Positions 52,276-62,657 of a stretch of 64,000 nucleotides of DNA are shown here, piece after piece. The stretch is taken from positions 1,116,001 to 1,180,000 of the forward strand of contig NZ_CANDOB010000002.1 in the NCBI RefSeq assembly GCF_947387515.1. Direction: 5' to 3'. A model generated the notes under the pieces. The model did no database searches and was not told the DNA's origin. It worked only from the letters and a program-made list of their open reading frames with translations. Source of the stretch: Alkalihalobacillus sp. CinArs1. GTDB taxonomy: Bacteria > Bacillota > Bacilli > Bacillales > Guptibacillaceae. A program made the translations under genes and the position numbers. Positions within the stretch are counted from its first letter, which is position 1. Each line of letters starts with the position of its first letter.

Positions 52276-52536
52276 ATGAGTATTAAATTGATTAACATTG
52301 GCTTTGGCAATATCGTCAACGCTAACCGAATTGTATCGATCGTAAGTCCAGAATCTGCACCGATTAAGCGAATTATTACGGTGGCTAGAGATCGCAATAT
52401 GTTAGTAGATGCAACATATGGACGGAGAACCCGTGCAGTGATCATTTCTGATAGTGACCATGTTATTCTATCTGCGGTACAACCAGAGACTGTAGCGCAA
52501 AGACTGATCAACAAAGACGAACTATCAGATGAGTAG
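52276..52536 (+). CDS. remA: Extracellular matrix regulator RemA
   Basis: RemA is a DNA-binding activator of biofilm matrix and osmoprotection operons in B. subtilis that oligomerises into rings. The 86-residue protein is highly conserved: [19 protein letters not shown], the [11 protein letters not shown] strand and the [12 protein letters not shown]-terminal part match the family (DUF370). CTGGGAGGAAAG provides a strong ribosome binding site. The place between yloC and gmk is the same as in B. subtilis. Other matrix genes are not in the window, so its targets here are unknown. Confidence 0.95.
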   Translation: MSIKLINIGFGNIVNANRIVSIVSPESAPIKRIITVARDRNMLVDATYGRRTRAVIISDSDHVILSAVQPETVAQRLINKDELSDE

Positions 52537-52558
52537 GATTTAGAAAGTGGAGGTTAGT

Positions 52559-53170
52559 ATGAATAAAGATCGTGGATTACTAATTGTTCTTTCTGGCCCT
52601 TCAGGTGTTGGAAAAGGAACAGTAAGAAAAGCATTCATGCAGGATGCGGAGGAAGTGCAATATTCGATCTCTGTAACAACTCGTAAACCGCGTGAAGGGG
52701 AAGTTGACGGAGTAGACTATTTCTTTAAATCTCATTCAGAATTTGAAGAGATGATTGAAAATAATAAACTACTTGAATACGCACAGTTCGTAGACAATTA
52801 CTATGGAACACCCGTCGATTATGTAGAAGAGACGCTTGATTCAGGTAGAGATGTTTTACTAGAAATCGAAGTACAAGGTGCTAAGCAGGTAAGAAACCAT
52901 TTCCCAGAAGGTGCCTACATCTTTTTAATGCCACCGAGTCTAACAGAACTCAGAAATCGAATCGTCAACCGTGGGACTGAAACGGACGACGTAATCGATA
53001 ATCGTATGGGCGTTGCAAAAGAAGAAATCGAATTGATTGACCAGTACGATTACATCGTTGAAAATGATCAGGTCGAGCTTGCATGTGAAAGAATGAGAGC
53101 AATCATTACTGCAGAGCATTTAAGACGTGATCGAATCGCACATCATTATAAAAACGTATCGGAGGTATAA
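52559..53170 (+). CDS. gmk: Guanylate kinase
   Basis: Gmk phosphorylates GMP to GDP. The 203-residue protein has the P-loop [12 protein letters not shown] (residues about 11-22), the GMP-binding [19 protein letters not shown] segment and the lid motif [14 protein letters not shown] at 52559 is preceded by GTGGAGG; the in-frame GTG at 52547 is part of that site. rpoZ follows 2 nt after the stop, so the two are coupled. It is also relevant to (p)ppGpp control, because Gmk is an alarmone target in Bacillus. Confidence 0.96.
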   Translation: MNKDRGLLIVLSGPSGVGKGTVRKAFMQDAEEVQYSISVTTRKPREGEVDGVDYFFKSHSEFEEMIENNKLLEYAQFVDNYYGTPVDYVEETLDSGRDVLLEIEVQGAKQVRNHFPEGAYIFLMPPSLTELRNRIVNRGTETDDVIDNRMGVAKEEIELIDQYDYIVENDQVELACERMRAIITAEHLRRDRIAHHYKNVSEV

Positions 53171-53172
53171 CT

Positions 53173-53379
53173 ATGATCCTATATCCATCAATCGACTCAT
53201 TAATGGAGAGAATTGACTCCAAATACACGCTCGTAACACTTTCAGCGAAAAGAGCGCGTGTTATTCAACAAACAGAGAATGTATATGTAGACCATCCAAA
53301 GTCCGAAAAGCCTGTAGGAAAAGCGCTAGAAGAAGTAATGGACGGAAAATTGCTAGCTGATGGAATGATACACGACTAG
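53173..53379 (+). CDS. rpoZ: RNA polymerase omega subunit
   Basis: Omega assists assembly of the RNA polymerase beta-prime subunit. The 68-residue product has the omega signature [20 protein letters not shown] and AKRARVI (residues about 4-31). CGGAGG lies at the end of gmk. A strong terminator follows, ending the yloC-remA-gmk-rpoZ unit. Confidence 0.94.
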   Translation: MILYPSIDSLMERIDSKYTLVTLSAKRARVIQQTENVYVDHPKSEKPVGKALEEVMDGKLLADGMIHD

Positions 53380-53385
53380 TAGAAG

Positions 53386-53419
53386 TAACAACCTATGAGA
53401 ATAGGTTGTTATTTTTTTC
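53386..53419 (+). terminator. Terminator after rpoZ
   Basis: TAACAACCTAT pairs with ATAGGTTGTTA around GAGA and is followed by TTTTTTT. Confidence 0.92.
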
Positions 53420-53492
53420 ATAAAAGATGGCAGCCCTTTTTAATATACCGTAACATTATTATGTTAACTAGAATGGTGGAAGGTGAAGCGTA

Positions 53493-54695
53493 ATGAGTTT
53501 GAAAGGGAAGAAGATCATGCTTTGCGTAAGTGGCGGCATTGCCGTTTTTAAAGCCGCAGCGCTTACTAGCAAATTATTTCAAGAAGGTGCAGAGGTAAAG
53601 GTGTTGATGACGCATTCAGCATCTCAATTCGTTACACCTCTCACCTTTCAAACGTTGTCAAGAAATGATGTTTATCAAGATACATTCGAAGAAAAAGACC
53701 CAGCGTCAGTCGCTCACATCGATCTTGCCGACTGGGCGGACATCGTGCTGATTGCGCCTGCAACGGCAAATATGATTGGAAAATTAGCAAATGGAATAGC
53801 AGACGATATGATGTCTACAACACTCTTAGCAACACAAGCACCGATCTTCGTTGCACCAGCTATGAACGTACATATGTATGAGCATCCTGCTGTTCTTCGA
53901 AACATGAGCATATTAAAAGAATTCGGATGTCACTTCCTCGAACCTGGTGAAGGGTTATTAGCATGCGGGTATGTAGGGAAAGGGCGTATGGCCGAACCAG
54001 AAGATATTTTATCAACATTACAAACCTATTTTAATGAAGATACCCGTGATTTGATTGGTAAAAAAGTATTGGTTACAGCCGGTCCAACTCGAGAACCCGT
54101 GGATCCAGTAAGGTATTTCACAAATTATTCTTCTGGAAAGATGGGATTTGCACTTGCTGAACAGGCTGCAATGAGAGGTGCAGAGGTGACATTGATCGCT
54201 GGGCCGGTGCACTTAGATACGCCTCCTCGTGTAAACCGAATCGATGTGTTGACGGCTGAAGAGATGTATGAAGCCGCGATGAGTGAAGCGGATCGAGCGG
54301 ATATCATCATTAAAGCTGCAGCGGTTGCAGATTATCGACCGGTCGTTGTATCGAAAGAAAAAGTCAAAAAATCAAATGACTCCATCGTAATTGAAATGGA
54401 GCGGACAAAAGATATTTTAGCCTCGATTGGAAAAAAGAAAGAGCATCAAATCCTGATTGGTTTTGCGGCTGAGTCAGAAAAAGTTGAAGAATATGCCATG
54501 AAGAAACTTGAGAAGAAAAACCTTGACCTCGTCTGTGCAAACAACATTACGAGTGAAGGAGCAGGATTCGATAAAGATACGAACATTATGACGTTGATTC
54601 GAAAAGACGGAGAGCACATTCACCTTCCATTGCAATCGAAGCATGATGTTGCAAATAAAATTCTTGACGAAGCGAAACGGCTGGATCTTCGATGA
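53493..54695 (+). CDS. coaBC: Bifunctional phosphopantothenoylcysteine synthetase/decarboxylase
   Basis: CoaBC makes 4'-phosphopantetheine from 4'-phosphopantothenate in coenzyme A synthesis. The 400-residue fusion has the flavin-dependent CoaC decarboxylase first, with PAMNVHMYEHPAV and the catalytic cysteine in LLACGYVGKGRM (near residue 158), then the CoaB synthetase with VTAGPTREPVDPVR (near 195-208), NYSSGKMG and the KKNLDLVCANN strand. AGGTGAAG precedes the ATG. The stop overlaps the priA start by 4 nt. Confidence 0.96.
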   Translation: MSLKGKKIMLCVSGGIAVFKAAALTSKLFQEGAEVKVLMTHSASQFVTPLTFQTLSRNDVYQDTFEEKDPASVAHIDLADWADIVLIAPATANMIGKLANGIADDMMSTTLLATQAPIFVAPAMNVHMYEHPAVLRNMSILKEFGCHFLEPGEGLLACGYVGKGRMAEPEDILSTLQTYFNEDTRDLIGKKVLVTAGPTREPVDPVRYFTNYSSGKMGFALAEQAAMRGAEVTLIAGPVHLDTPPRVNRIDVLTAEEMYEAAMSEADRADIIIKAAAVADYRPVVVSKEKVKKSNDSIVIEMERTKDILASIGKKKEHQILIGFAAESEKVEEYAMKKLEKKNLDLVCANNITSEGAGFDKDTNIMTLIRKDGEHIHLPLQSKHDVANKILDEAKRLDLR

Positions 54696-57094
54696 TTGCA
54701 AAGGTAATTGTCGATGTACCCGCTAATCAAACGGATCGACTGTTTGATTATGCGATTCCAGAATCGTTTCAAGACGTATTAGAGCCTGGCATGAGAATTG
54801 TTGTGCCATTTGGACCTCGAAAGATACAGGGGTTTGTGATCAGCATCGAGAAAGATTCAGAACTTGATAAACTAAAAGAACTAGACGAAATAAAAGATGT
54901 AACCCCTGTACTTACACCCGAGCTTCTTGATTTAGGATTTTGGTTAACAGAAAAAACGCTATGCTATGCTGTTTCTGCTTTTCAAGCGATGCTCCCAGCA
55001 GCGATGAAGGCAAATGTGACGAAGACGGTCGTACGGGGAAATCAGTTTGATGAAACAGCACCGTGGGGAAAGATGATCGGCGAGACGAACGGAATGAGAT
55101 GGGAAGATTTTTTGTCTCATTTTACTCACAAAGATTTAAACCGTGCGATCAAACATGATGAGTTAGAAGTAAGGTACGACGTTAAGGAAAAAACTGCTCC
55201 TAAAACACAGTTGGCCGTTTCGGCTCAGCTAAGTGCTCAAGAGCTCTCGGTCGAGAAAGAGAAAATGGGTAATCGAGCCTTAAAACAACAGGAAATCATT
55301 CAATATTTTATCGATCATCAAGGTGCTGTTTCGTACAAAGAGTTGATGGGCACGCTCGATACGACACGATCTACCATTAAGGCACTCGTTTCAAAGTCAA
55401 TACTAAAAGAAGAAGAGATGGAGTTGTATCGAGATCCGTATGAAGGGAGAAGTTTCGCTCCTTCCACGCCTTTAGATTTAACAGATCTTCAGCAGCAAGC
55501 GATCACTCCGATCTTAGATAGCATCGAAAACAACCAGCATCGTACCTTTTTAATCCACGGTGTTACGGGTAGCGGTAAAACTGAAATCTACCTTCAATCC
55601 ATCCACAGGGTATTGAACGATGGTAAAGAAGCAATCGTGTTAGTCCCTGAGATCTCACTTACGCCACAGATGGTAAATCGATTTAAGAGTAGATTTGGGT
55701 CGAACGTTGCAGTGTTGCACAGTGGACTTTCAAGAGGCGAAAAGTATGATGAGTGGAGAAAGATCCATCGTGGTGAAGTAAAAGTGGTGGTCGGAGCTCG
55801 ATCTGCTGTTTTTGCTCCATTTAAAAACCTTGGGATCATCATTATTGATGAGGAACACGAAGGAAGCTACAAACAAGAAGAAAATCCACGCTACCATGCT
55901 AGGGATGTGGCGATTAAGCGTGGTGAAAATCACAACTGTCCGATCGTGTTAGGGAGTGCTACTCCTTCTTTAGAATCCTATGCAAGAGCTACAAAAGGAG
56001 TCTATACACTACTCGAGCTTCTTCATCGCGTCAACAATCAGCAGATGCCCGAGGTGTCGATCGTCGATATGAGGGAAGAGCTAAGATCCGGAAATCGCTC
56101 GATGTTTTCTAATGAGCTCTTTGATAAACTGCAAGATCGCCTGATGAAAAAAGAGAAAAGCGTTCTGTTTTTAAATAGAAGAGGGTATTCGACTTTTGTA
56201 ATGTGTAGGGATTGTGGTTTTGTAGTGGAATGCCCGCATTGTGATATCAGTCTCACTTACCATAAGATCAATGGGACGATGCGATGTCATTATTGTGGGT
56301 TTGAAGAACCGCTGCCGTCTTCTTGTCCTGAATGTGAAAGTGAGCATATTCGCTTTTTTGGAACAGGGACACAGCGTGTTGAAGAGGAACTTACGAAAAT
56401 CTTACCTGAAGCTCGTGTGGTAAGGATGGATGTCGATACGACACGTCGAAAAGGTTCCCATGAAAAACTCCTCACGCATTTTGGGGAAGGGAAAGCAGAT
56501 ATTTTGTTAGGAACGCAAATGATCGCAAAAGGACTCGACTTTCCGAATGTCACGCTCGTTGGCGTTTTAGCGGGAGATGCGATGCTTCATATCCCTGATT
56601 TTCGCGCATCAGAGAAGACGTTCCAACTTCTTACGCAAGTAAGCGGTCGAGCGGGACGTCACGTTTTACCAGGAGAAGTTGTTGTCCAATCATATACCCC
56701 AGAACACTATAGTATTGAGCTTGCTTCACAGCATGACTATCTTGCTTTTTACAAGCGCGAAATGATCATGAGAAAACAGTACGGATATCCACCATTTTAT
56801 TTTCTTGCGATGGTGAACGTCTCTCATGAGGAGTTAACAAAAACGGTCGATGTAACGGAAAAGATTTCGGAATTTCTGAAATCGAGCCTTTCAGAAGAAA
56901 GTGTTGTGCTAGGACCTGTGGCATCAGCTATACCAAGGATCAAAGATAGATATCGCTATCAATGCATGATAAAATACAAAACTGAACCAAAACTGCATCA
57001 CTGCTTAAAAGAAATACAAAAGCACTATGCGAAGGAAATGACACGCGGCAAGCTTCAGATCACGATAGACACACAGCCCTATATGATGATGTAG
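54692..57094 (+). CDS. priA: Primosomal protein N' (replication restart helicase PriA)
   Basis: PriA recognises stalled forks and reloads the replicative helicase. The 800-residue protein has an N-terminal DNA-binding domain, a winged helix, the Walker A GVTGSGKTEIYLQ (residues about 290-302), the DEEH box and an eight-cysteine zinc region (CRDCGFVVECPHCD, CHYCG, CPEC; about 505-550). The helicase C-terminal domain contains GTQMIAKGLDFPNVTLVGV and QVSGRAGRH. The ATG overlaps the coaBC stop. def begins 25 nt downstream. Confidence 0.97.
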   Translation: MIAKVIVDVPANQTDRLFDYAIPESFQDVLEPGMRIVVPFGPRKIQGFVISIEKDSELDKLKELDEIKDVTPVLTPELLDLGFWLTEKTLCYAVSAFQAMLPAAMKANVTKTVVRGNQFDETAPWGKMIGETNGMRWEDFLSHFTHKDLNRAIKHDELEVRYDVKEKTAPKTQLAVSAQLSAQELSVEKEKMGNRALKQQEIIQYFIDHQGAVSYKELMGTLDTTRSTIKALVSKSILKEEEMELYRDPYEGRSFAPSTPLDLTDLQQQAITPILDSIENNQHRTFLIHGVTGSGKTEIYLQSIHRVLNDGKEAIVLVPEISLTPQMVNRFKSRFGSNVAVLHSGLSRGEKYDEWRKIHRGEVKVVVGARSAVFAPFKNLGIIIIDEEHEGSYKQEENPRYHARDVAIKRGENHNCPIVLGSATPSLESYARATKGVYTLLELLHRVNNQQMPEVSIVDMREELRSGNRSMFSNELFDKLQDRLMKKEKSVLFLNRRGYSTFVMCRDCGFVVECPHCDISLTYHKINGTMRCHYCGFEEPLPSSCPECESEHIRFFGTGTQRVEEELTKILPEARVVRMDVDTTRRKGSHEKLLTHFGEGKADILLGTQMIAKGLDFPNVTLVGVLAGDAMLHIPDFRASEKTFQLLTQVSGRAGRHVLPGEVVVQSYTPEHYSIELASQHDYLAFYKREMIMRKQYGYPPFYFLAMVNVSHEELTKTVDVTEKISEFLKSSLSEESVVLGPVASAIPRIKDRYRYQCMIKYKTEPKLHHCLKEIQKHYAKEMTRGKLQITIDTQPYMMM

Positions 57095-57119
57095 ATGTCG
57101 TTTGAAAGGAAGAATGAAT

Positions 57120-57596
57120 TTGTCTATAAGAAAAATTGTAATACACCCTGATGAGGTACTAGAAAAAGAATGTGAAACGGTAAAAACGTTCGATGACGAT
57201 CTTCATCGACTATTAGATGATATGTTCGACACGATGTATGATGCGGAAGGTGTTGGACTAGCTGCGCCACAAATCGGCATCGAAAAGCAAATTGCAGTGA
57301 TCGATACACGTGAAGAAGAGCCACTTGAAATCATTAACCCTGTTATCAAAAAAGCAACTGGAGCTGAAGTGGATCTAGAGGGGTGCTTAAGCTTCCCAGG
57401 TTTATTCGGTGAAGTAGAACGACCTACTCGAATCGTCCTTAAGGCGCAAGATCGCCATGGAAAGGAATTCACGTTAAAAGCAGAGGACTTCTTTGCAAGG
57501 GTCATCCAGCATGAGGTCGACCACCTTCATGGCGTTCTGTTCACTGAAAAAGTGATTCGATACGTTGATTTAGAAGAGGAAGGAAGTGACGAATAA
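57120..57596 (+). CDS. def: Peptide deformylase
   Basis: Deformylase removes the formyl group from nascent N-termini. All three metal-site motifs are visible: [10 protein letters not shown] (near residues 44-53), EGCLSFPG (near 88-95) and QHEVDHLHG (near 131-139). Its size (158 residues) is that of B. subtilis DefA. TTG at 57120 is chosen because AAAGGAAG ends 7 nt upstream; ATG at 57114 is only 1 nt from that site, and the open frame begins at TTG 57102. The next gene, fmt, encodes the enzyme that adds the formyl group to initiator tRNA. Confidence 0.94.
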   Translation: MSIRKIVIHPDEVLEKECETVKTFDDDLHRLLDDMFDTMYDAEGVGLAAPQIGIEKQIAVIDTREEEPLEIINPVIKKATGAEVDLEGCLSFPGLFGEVERPTRIVLKAQDRHGKEFTLKAEDFFARVIQHEVDHLHGVLFTEKVIRYVDLEEEGSDE

Positions 57597-57597
57597 G

Positions 57598-58542
57598 ATG
57601 AACATCGTATTTATGGGAACACCTGATTTTTCAGTACCTGTATTAGATATGTTGGTTGAAGAAGGATACACCATTTCTGGCGTTGTCACACAGCCTGATC
57701 GCCCTAAAGGGAGAAAACGTGTCATGACACCGCCACCCGTTAAAGTCGCAGCAGAAAAACACGGCTTGCCTGTATTGCAGCCTGAAAAAGTTAAAGAACC
57801 TGAACAGCTGAAAGAGATTTTAGCTCTTAACCCAGATCTCATCGTCACGGCAGCTTTCGGTCAGATCCTTCCAAAGGAGCTTCTTGATGCGCCTAAACAC
57901 GGGTGTATCAACGTGCATGCCTCTTTACTTCCAAAACTTCGAGGTGGTGCGCCGATTCATTACTCCATTCTACAAGGACATAAAGAAACGGGCATCACAA
58001 TCATGTATATGGTTGAGAAATTAGATGCTGGTGATATTCTTACACAATCGGTCGTACCGATTGAAGAACGCGACCATACTGGTATTCTTCATGACAAACT
58101 TAGTGTGTCCGGTGCAAAGCTTTTAAAAGAAACGATTCCTGAGTTAATAAAAGGCAACATAACTCCAGAGAAGCAAAAGGATGAAGAAGCAACTTTTGCC
58201 CCGAATATTAAACGCAACTTAGAAAAGATCGATTGGACAAAACCAGGGGAAGAGATTTACAACCAGATTCGAGGGCTTCATCCTTGGCCAGTAGCCTTTA
58301 CAGAATATGAGGGCAACGTTATGAAAGTTTGGTGGGGGGAGAAAGTTGAAGCGAATGGACAAGCTGCCCCTGGAACCGTTTTATATACAGATCAGGACGG
58401 TCCGGTCGTTGCGACTGGCAATTCAACTGCAATCAAGCTTACTGAGATTCAACCTGCTGGTAAGAAACGGATGAGTGCTGCTCAATATTTACAGGGACGT
58501 ACATTCGAAAAAGGCTCCTTATTCGGTGAGCAACATGACTAA
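57598..58542 (+). CDS. fmt: Methionyl-tRNA formyltransferase
   Basis: Fmt formylates initiator Met-tRNA. The 314-residue protein starts [18 protein letters not shown], carries the catalytic [18 protein letters not shown] (residues about 107-124) and the C-terminal tRNA-binding barrel with [11 protein letters not shown] and [16 protein letters not shown] at 57598 follows GAGGAAGGAAG; GTG at 57586 overlaps that site. It starts immediately after the def stop and ends overlapping the rsmB start by 8 nt. Confidence 0.95.
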   Translation: MNIVFMGTPDFSVPVLDMLVEEGYTISGVVTQPDRPKGRKRVMTPPPVKVAAEKHGLPVLQPEKVKEPEQLKEILALNPDLIVTAAFGQILPKELLDAPKHGCINVHASLLPKLRGGAPIHYSILQGHKETGITIMYMVEKLDAGDILTQSVVPIEERDHTGILHDKLSVSGAKLLKETIPELIKGNITPEKQKDEEATFAPNIKRNLEKIDWTKPGEEIYNQIRGLHPWPVAFTEYEGNVMKVWWGEKVEANGQAAPGTVLYTDQDGPVVATGNSTAIKLTEIQPAGKKRMSAAQYLQGRTFEKGSLFGEQHD

Positions 58543-59872
58543 TGTGAGGGCAGCGGCACTAGATGTACTTGAAAAAATCAACAAAAACCAAGCTTACAGC
58601 AATCTCCTTTTAAACGAGACGATTAATAAACATAAGTTATCAAGAAAAGACATCGGTCTTCTAACCGAGATCGTCTATGGAACGATTCAGCGCCAAAAGA
58701 CGCTCGATTTCTATCTTGATGACTTTTTAACGAATCGGAAAAAGGTTCAATCCTGGGTGATCTCACTTTTACATCTATCGCTTTATCAAATGGTGTATCT
58801 CGATCGAGTACCGGATCGAGCTGTCATCCATGAAGCGGTTGAGATAGCAAAGAAACGAGGTCATAAAGGCATCAGTGGAATGGTTAACGGAGTCTTAAGG
58901 AACGTGCAGAGAAAAGGCCTCAAAGATTTCAGTTCGATAACGGATGATGTTGAAAGGATTTCGATCGAAAAAAGCCATCCATATTGGCTGGTAAAACGTT
59001 GGGTTGAGCAATTTGGACTTGATGAAACTGAAGCGATGTGTGAAGAAAACCTTCAAGCACCATACGTGACTGCAAGGGTCAACACGATGAAAACCACTGT
59101 AGACCAGGTGCTATCAGATCTAGCTGAAGCGGGCTTAGAGGTGATGGGAGGAGAGCTTTCACTAGACGCCATCAAAGTAGTGAAAGGTCAATTGATCGAA
59201 ACCGATGTCTATAAAAGAGGCGAAGTAACGATCCAAGATGAAAGCTCGATGCTCGTAGCAAGAGCACTCGACATCGACCCTGGTCATGCGGTTCTTGATG
59301 CCTGTGCGGCTCCTGGTGGAAAGACGACTCACATTGCTGAACGCTTACAAGGTGAAGGATACATTCAATCTCTTGATCTTCATGACCATAAAATCAAGTT
59401 GATTAAGAAACAAGCAGAACGTTTAGGCCTTTCAAACGTGGAAGCAAAAGCGCTCGACAGTCGACTAGTTGCCGACGAGTTCGAAGAAAACACGTTTGAT
59501 CGAATTCTAGTTGACGCTCCTTGTACAGGTTTTGGGGTTCTCCGAAGAAAGCCAGATATCAAGTGGGCAAAAAAGCCTGAAGATGTCGAGAGGATCACAT
59601 CGGTTCAAAGGGGAATTTTGGATTCACAGGCTTCTCTTGTAAAACCTGGTGGAAAATTGGTTTATAGTACGTGTACAATAGAAGAAGCGGAAAATCAGGA
59701 TGTCGTCAGAGCATTCTTAAAAGACCATCCTGAATTTTCGATGGATACCACTATGAGTGAACGCCTTCCTCAAGTAGTTTCACCTTATATTGATGGTGGA
59801 GAGCTTCAATTATTACCGCACTACTTTGGCACGGATGGCTTTTATATCGCTACGTTGGTTAAAGAGAAGTAG
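58535..59872 (+). CDS. rsmB: 16S rRNA m5C967 methyltransferase RsmB
   Basis: RsmB (Sun) methylates C967 of 16S rRNA. ATG at 58535 gives 445 residues, with an N-terminal NusB-like RNA-binding domain (about 1-140) and a C-terminal methyltransferase domain. The latter has the SAM loop [16 protein letters not shown] and two catalytic cysteines in [18 protein letters not shown] and [12 protein letters not shown]. The open frame continues upstream inside fmt to 58475 but without family similarity. B. subtilis has rlmN (yloN) next; here prpC follows after 40 nt. Confidence 0.95.
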   Translation: MTNVRAAALDVLEKINKNQAYSNLLLNETINKHKLSRKDIGLLTEIVYGTIQRQKTLDFYLDDFLTNRKKVQSWVISLLHLSLYQMVYLDRVPDRAVIHEAVEIAKKRGHKGISGMVNGVLRNVQRKGLKDFSSITDDVERISIEKSHPYWLVKRWVEQFGLDETEAMCEENLQAPYVTARVNTMKTTVDQVLSDLAEAGLEVMGGELSLDAIKVVKGQLIETDVYKRGEVTIQDESSMLVARALDIDPGHAVLDACAAPGGKTTHIAERLQGEGYIQSLDLHDHKIKLIKKQAERLGLSNVEAKALDSRLVADEFEENTFDRILVDAPCTGFGVLRRKPDIKWAKKPEDVERITSVQRGILDSQASLVKPGGKLVYSTCTIEEAENQDVVRAFLKDHPEFSMDTTMSERLPQVVSPYIDGGELQLLPHYFGTDGFYIATLVKEK

Positions 59873-59912
59873 TTAGATGCGATAAAGTGGATTATAGAGA
59901 CGGGGTGACCAC

Positions 59913-60665
59913 ATGCAAGCTGTAACATTGACAGACCGCGGACAGGTCAGAGCATACAATGAAGACAGTACCAGTGCTATTCAAAATAATCTTGGTGAGT
60001 ACCTTGTAATCGTGGCAGATGGCATGGGAGGCCATAAAGCAGGAGATATTGCTAGTTCCATGGCAGTCGAATGCCTGCAAACAAACTGGAAAAAAGAGAA
60101 GGCTGGCTTTCGTCCGGGAAGAGCGGAAGCCTGGCTATTACATACGATTAAAGAAGCGAACGCAACGATACTGTCTTATTCAAACGACAACACAGAGTAC
60201 GCTGGTATGGGAACAACGTTAGTTGCGGCAATTTGTACAGAAGAATTTATTACGATCGCACACGTTGGTGATAGCCGAGCATATCTGATTCAAGACGGTG
60301 AATTCAATCAGAAAACGAGCGATCATTCTCTAGTGAACGAGCTTGTGAAGAGCGGCCAATTATCTGAAGAAGAAGCGGAGGATCATCCAAGAAAGCACGT
60401 ACTTCTGCGTGCTTTAGGTACAGAAGAAAAGGTTAAAGTCGATATCCATACATTCGAATGGACTGAGGGTGAAGTTGCATTGTTTTGTACGGATGGCTTA
60501 ACAAACAAGCTGACAGATGAAACGCTGAAGGAGATCTTGTCATCAGGTATTTCACTTAAAGAGAAAGCGACAAAATTAGTTTTGCTCGCAAATGAAGCTG
60601 GTGGGGAAGATAACATCACCGTTGCAGTCATAGAGCATTCTATGTCTTCAGGAAGTGAAAGCTAA
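59913..60665 (+). CDS. prpC: Serine/threonine protein phosphatase PrpC (PP2C family)
   Basis: PrpC (Stp) dephosphorylates targets of the kinase PrkC and PrkC itself. The 250-residue PP2C enzyme has the metal-binding sequences VRAYNEDSTS (residues about 11-20) and VADGMGGHKAGDIAS (about 34-48), followed by AHVGDSRAYL and CTDGLTNKL (near 194-202) and GGEDNITVAV (near 231-240). GGGGTGACC precedes the ATG. Its stop overlaps the prkC ATG, so kinase and phosphatase are made together. Confidence 0.97.
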   Translation: MQAVTLTDRGQVRAYNEDSTSAIQNNLGEYLVIVADGMGGHKAGDIASSMAVECLQTNWKKEKAGFRPGRAEAWLLHTIKEANATILSYSNDNTEYAGMGTTLVAAICTEEFITIAHVGDSRAYLIQDGEFNQKTSDHSLVNELVKSGQLSEEEAEDHPRKHVLLRALGTEEKVKVDIHTFEWTEGEVALFCTDGLTNKLTDETLKEILSSGISLKEKATKLVLLANEAGGEDNITVAVIEHSMSSGSES

Positions 60666-62647
60666 TGATAGGAAAGCATATTAACGGCCGGTACAAATTG
60701 CTTGAGGTCATCGGTGATGGTGGTATGGCAATCGTGTATAAGGCTACGGATTTAATTCTAGATCGAATCGTAGCAGTTAAGTTACTGAGACCTGAATTCT
60801 CTAAGGATGATGAGTTCATCAAGCGATTTAGAAGAGAAGCAGAATCCGCAACGAGTCTTGATCATCCTAATATCGTCTCGATCTTTGATGTTGGTGAAGA
60901 TGAAGATTACCATTACATCGTAATGGAGTACGTTGAAGGGAAAACGTTAAAGCAAAGTATTCGAGATCGTGGAGCCCTTCCGATTGTAGAAGCCATCGAT
61001 ATCATCAAGCAAATTGCTTCGGCGATCGAACACGCTCATGAAAATCAAATCATCCATCGTGACATCAAGCCTCATAATATTCTGATCAATGAATATGGCG
61101 AAGCAAAAGTCACAGACTTTGGAATCGCGATGGCCATGACATCCGCAACGATTACTCATACAAACTCTGTTCTCGGATCCGTTCATTATTTTTCACCAGA
61201 ACAGGCGCGTGGAGGAGCGGCGACAGAACGTTCAGACATCTATTCTCTCGGCGTTGTCCTTTATGAAGTTGTGACTGGAGTTCTACCGTTTTCAGGTGAC
61301 TCTCCTGTTTCGGTTGCGTTGAAGCATCTGCAGGATCGCTTTCCTAAACCAAGTTTGATCAACACCTCTTTACCGAAAAATGTTGAGCAAATCATTCTGA
61401 AAGCGATGGCGAAAGAACCTCACCAGCGTTATGAGAATGCTCAGGAACTATACGATGCGTTAGATAACGCACTGGATCCTACTAAGGTGTATGATGCACC
61501 TGTAGTTTCAGACGATGATGAGGCTACAAAGGTGCTTAGTCCTGTTGTTCCAACTGATGCTTCCGAGAGTAAACCTGAGAAAGCAGAAGTTGAAACAGAA
61601 TCTGACAAAGAGAAACAGGATAAACCTCCTAAAAACAAAAAGAAGAAGAAAGCAGGTAAAATCGTAACGATTGTTTTCCTGATTCTACTCTTGTTAGGTG
61701 GTGCTGGTGCACTTGCATTCATTTTTATGCCGGATCTATTTTACGTACCTGACGTCGAAGTACCTGATGTGTCTGGAATGACGTATGAAGATGCTCGAAC
61801 CGCTTTGATCGAAAGCAACCTTGCTGTTGTGAAGGAAGAACAGTTTAACGAGTCTATTGAGGAAGATGACGTCATCAGTCAAGACCCAAGTTCTGGCTCG
61901 ATGGTTAAAGAGAATAGTAAGGTGACCCTATATGTAAGCAAAGGTGCAGAGAAGACGGAGCTTCCGAATTTCATAGGTAAGACGCAGAGTGAAGTGGAAG
62001 CAGATCTTGATTCTAAAGGATTCGAAAACGTGAAGTTCGAAGGAGAGTATCGTGACGAACCTAAGGGGGAAATCTATGACCAGAGTCCAGAAGCTGGTAA
62101 GATGGTTCTCCCGACAGAAGATCGAATCGTTATCTGGTACAGTCAAGGACCAGAGCCTGTTTTATTACCAGACTTAACGAACAAAACGAAAGAAGAAGTA
62201 GAAGCGTTCGCAAACGATGAAGGCCTAAAGGTTGCTTATAATGAAGCAGCTTTCAGCGATTCAGTCAAGGAAGGTCTCGTGATGGATCAGTCGCCTAATA
62301 CGGCAACGAGAATCGATAAGGGACAAACGGTTACTGTAACGCTTTCTAAAGGTCCAGAACCAGAACCTGAACCGGAGCCAGAAGAAGAACGAATTGTTTT
62401 TACTGAAGAAGTAAAAGTAGATGTTAAGGATAAGGAAAAGCATACAATTGAAATCATCTATCGTGACTCTAAGACAGAGAACGGTGAAATCGTTGAAGAA
62501 GTTGACAAATCGAGCAAATTTGAGTTTGAACTGACGATCGATCCAGGAGACTATGCGTCGTATAAAGTCTTTGATAATGGTGAAGAAATTGAGTCGAAGA
62601 CGATTACCTATGATCAAGCAAAACAAAAATACGGAAAAAACGAGTAA
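60665..62647 (+). CDS. prkC: Serine/threonine protein kinase PrkC with PASTA domains
   Basis: PrkC is a membrane receptor kinase that binds muropeptides and lipid II and triggers spore germination and wall homeostasis. The 660-residue protein has a cytoplasmic Hanks kinase (residues 10-270; ATP lysine AVKLL about 38, HRD 131-133, DFG 151-153, activation loop with TSATITHT), a lysine-rich juxtamembrane linker, one membrane segment (about 338-358), three PASTA repeats (about 365-565) and a further beta-rich C-terminal domain. The repeat count matches B. subtilis. rsgA starts 10 nt after its stop. Confidence 0.97.
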   Translation: MIGKHINGRYKLLEVIGDGGMAIVYKATDLILDRIVAVKLLRPEFSKDDEFIKRFRREAESATSLDHPNIVSIFDVGEDEDYHYIVMEYVEGKTLKQSIRDRGALPIVEAIDIIKQIASAIEHAHENQIIHRDIKPHNILINEYGEAKVTDFGIAMAMTSATITHTNSVLGSVHYFSPEQARGGAATERSDIYSLGVVLYEVVTGVLPFSGDSPVSVALKHLQDRFPKPSLINTSLPKNVEQIILKAMAKEPHQRYENAQELYDALDNALDPTKVYDAPVVSDDDEATKVLSPVVPTDASESKPEKAEVETESDKEKQDKPPKNKKKKKAGKIVTIVFLILLLLGGAGALAFIFMPDLFYVPDVEVPDVSGMTYEDARTALIESNLAVVKEEQFNESIEEDDVISQDPSSGSMVKENSKVTLYVSKGAEKTELPNFIGKTQSEVEADLDSKGFENVKFEGEYRDEPKGEIYDQSPEAGKMVLPTEDRIVIWYSQGPEPVLLPDLTNKTKEEVEAFANDEGLKVAYNEAAFSDSVKEGLVMDQSPNTATRIDKGQTVTVTLSKGPEPEPEPEPEEERIVFTEEVKVDVKDKEKHTIEIIYRDSKTENGEIVEEVDKSSKFEFELTIDPGDYASYKVFDNGEEIESKTITYDQAKQKYGKNE

Positions 62648-62657
62648 GGAGTCCTAC

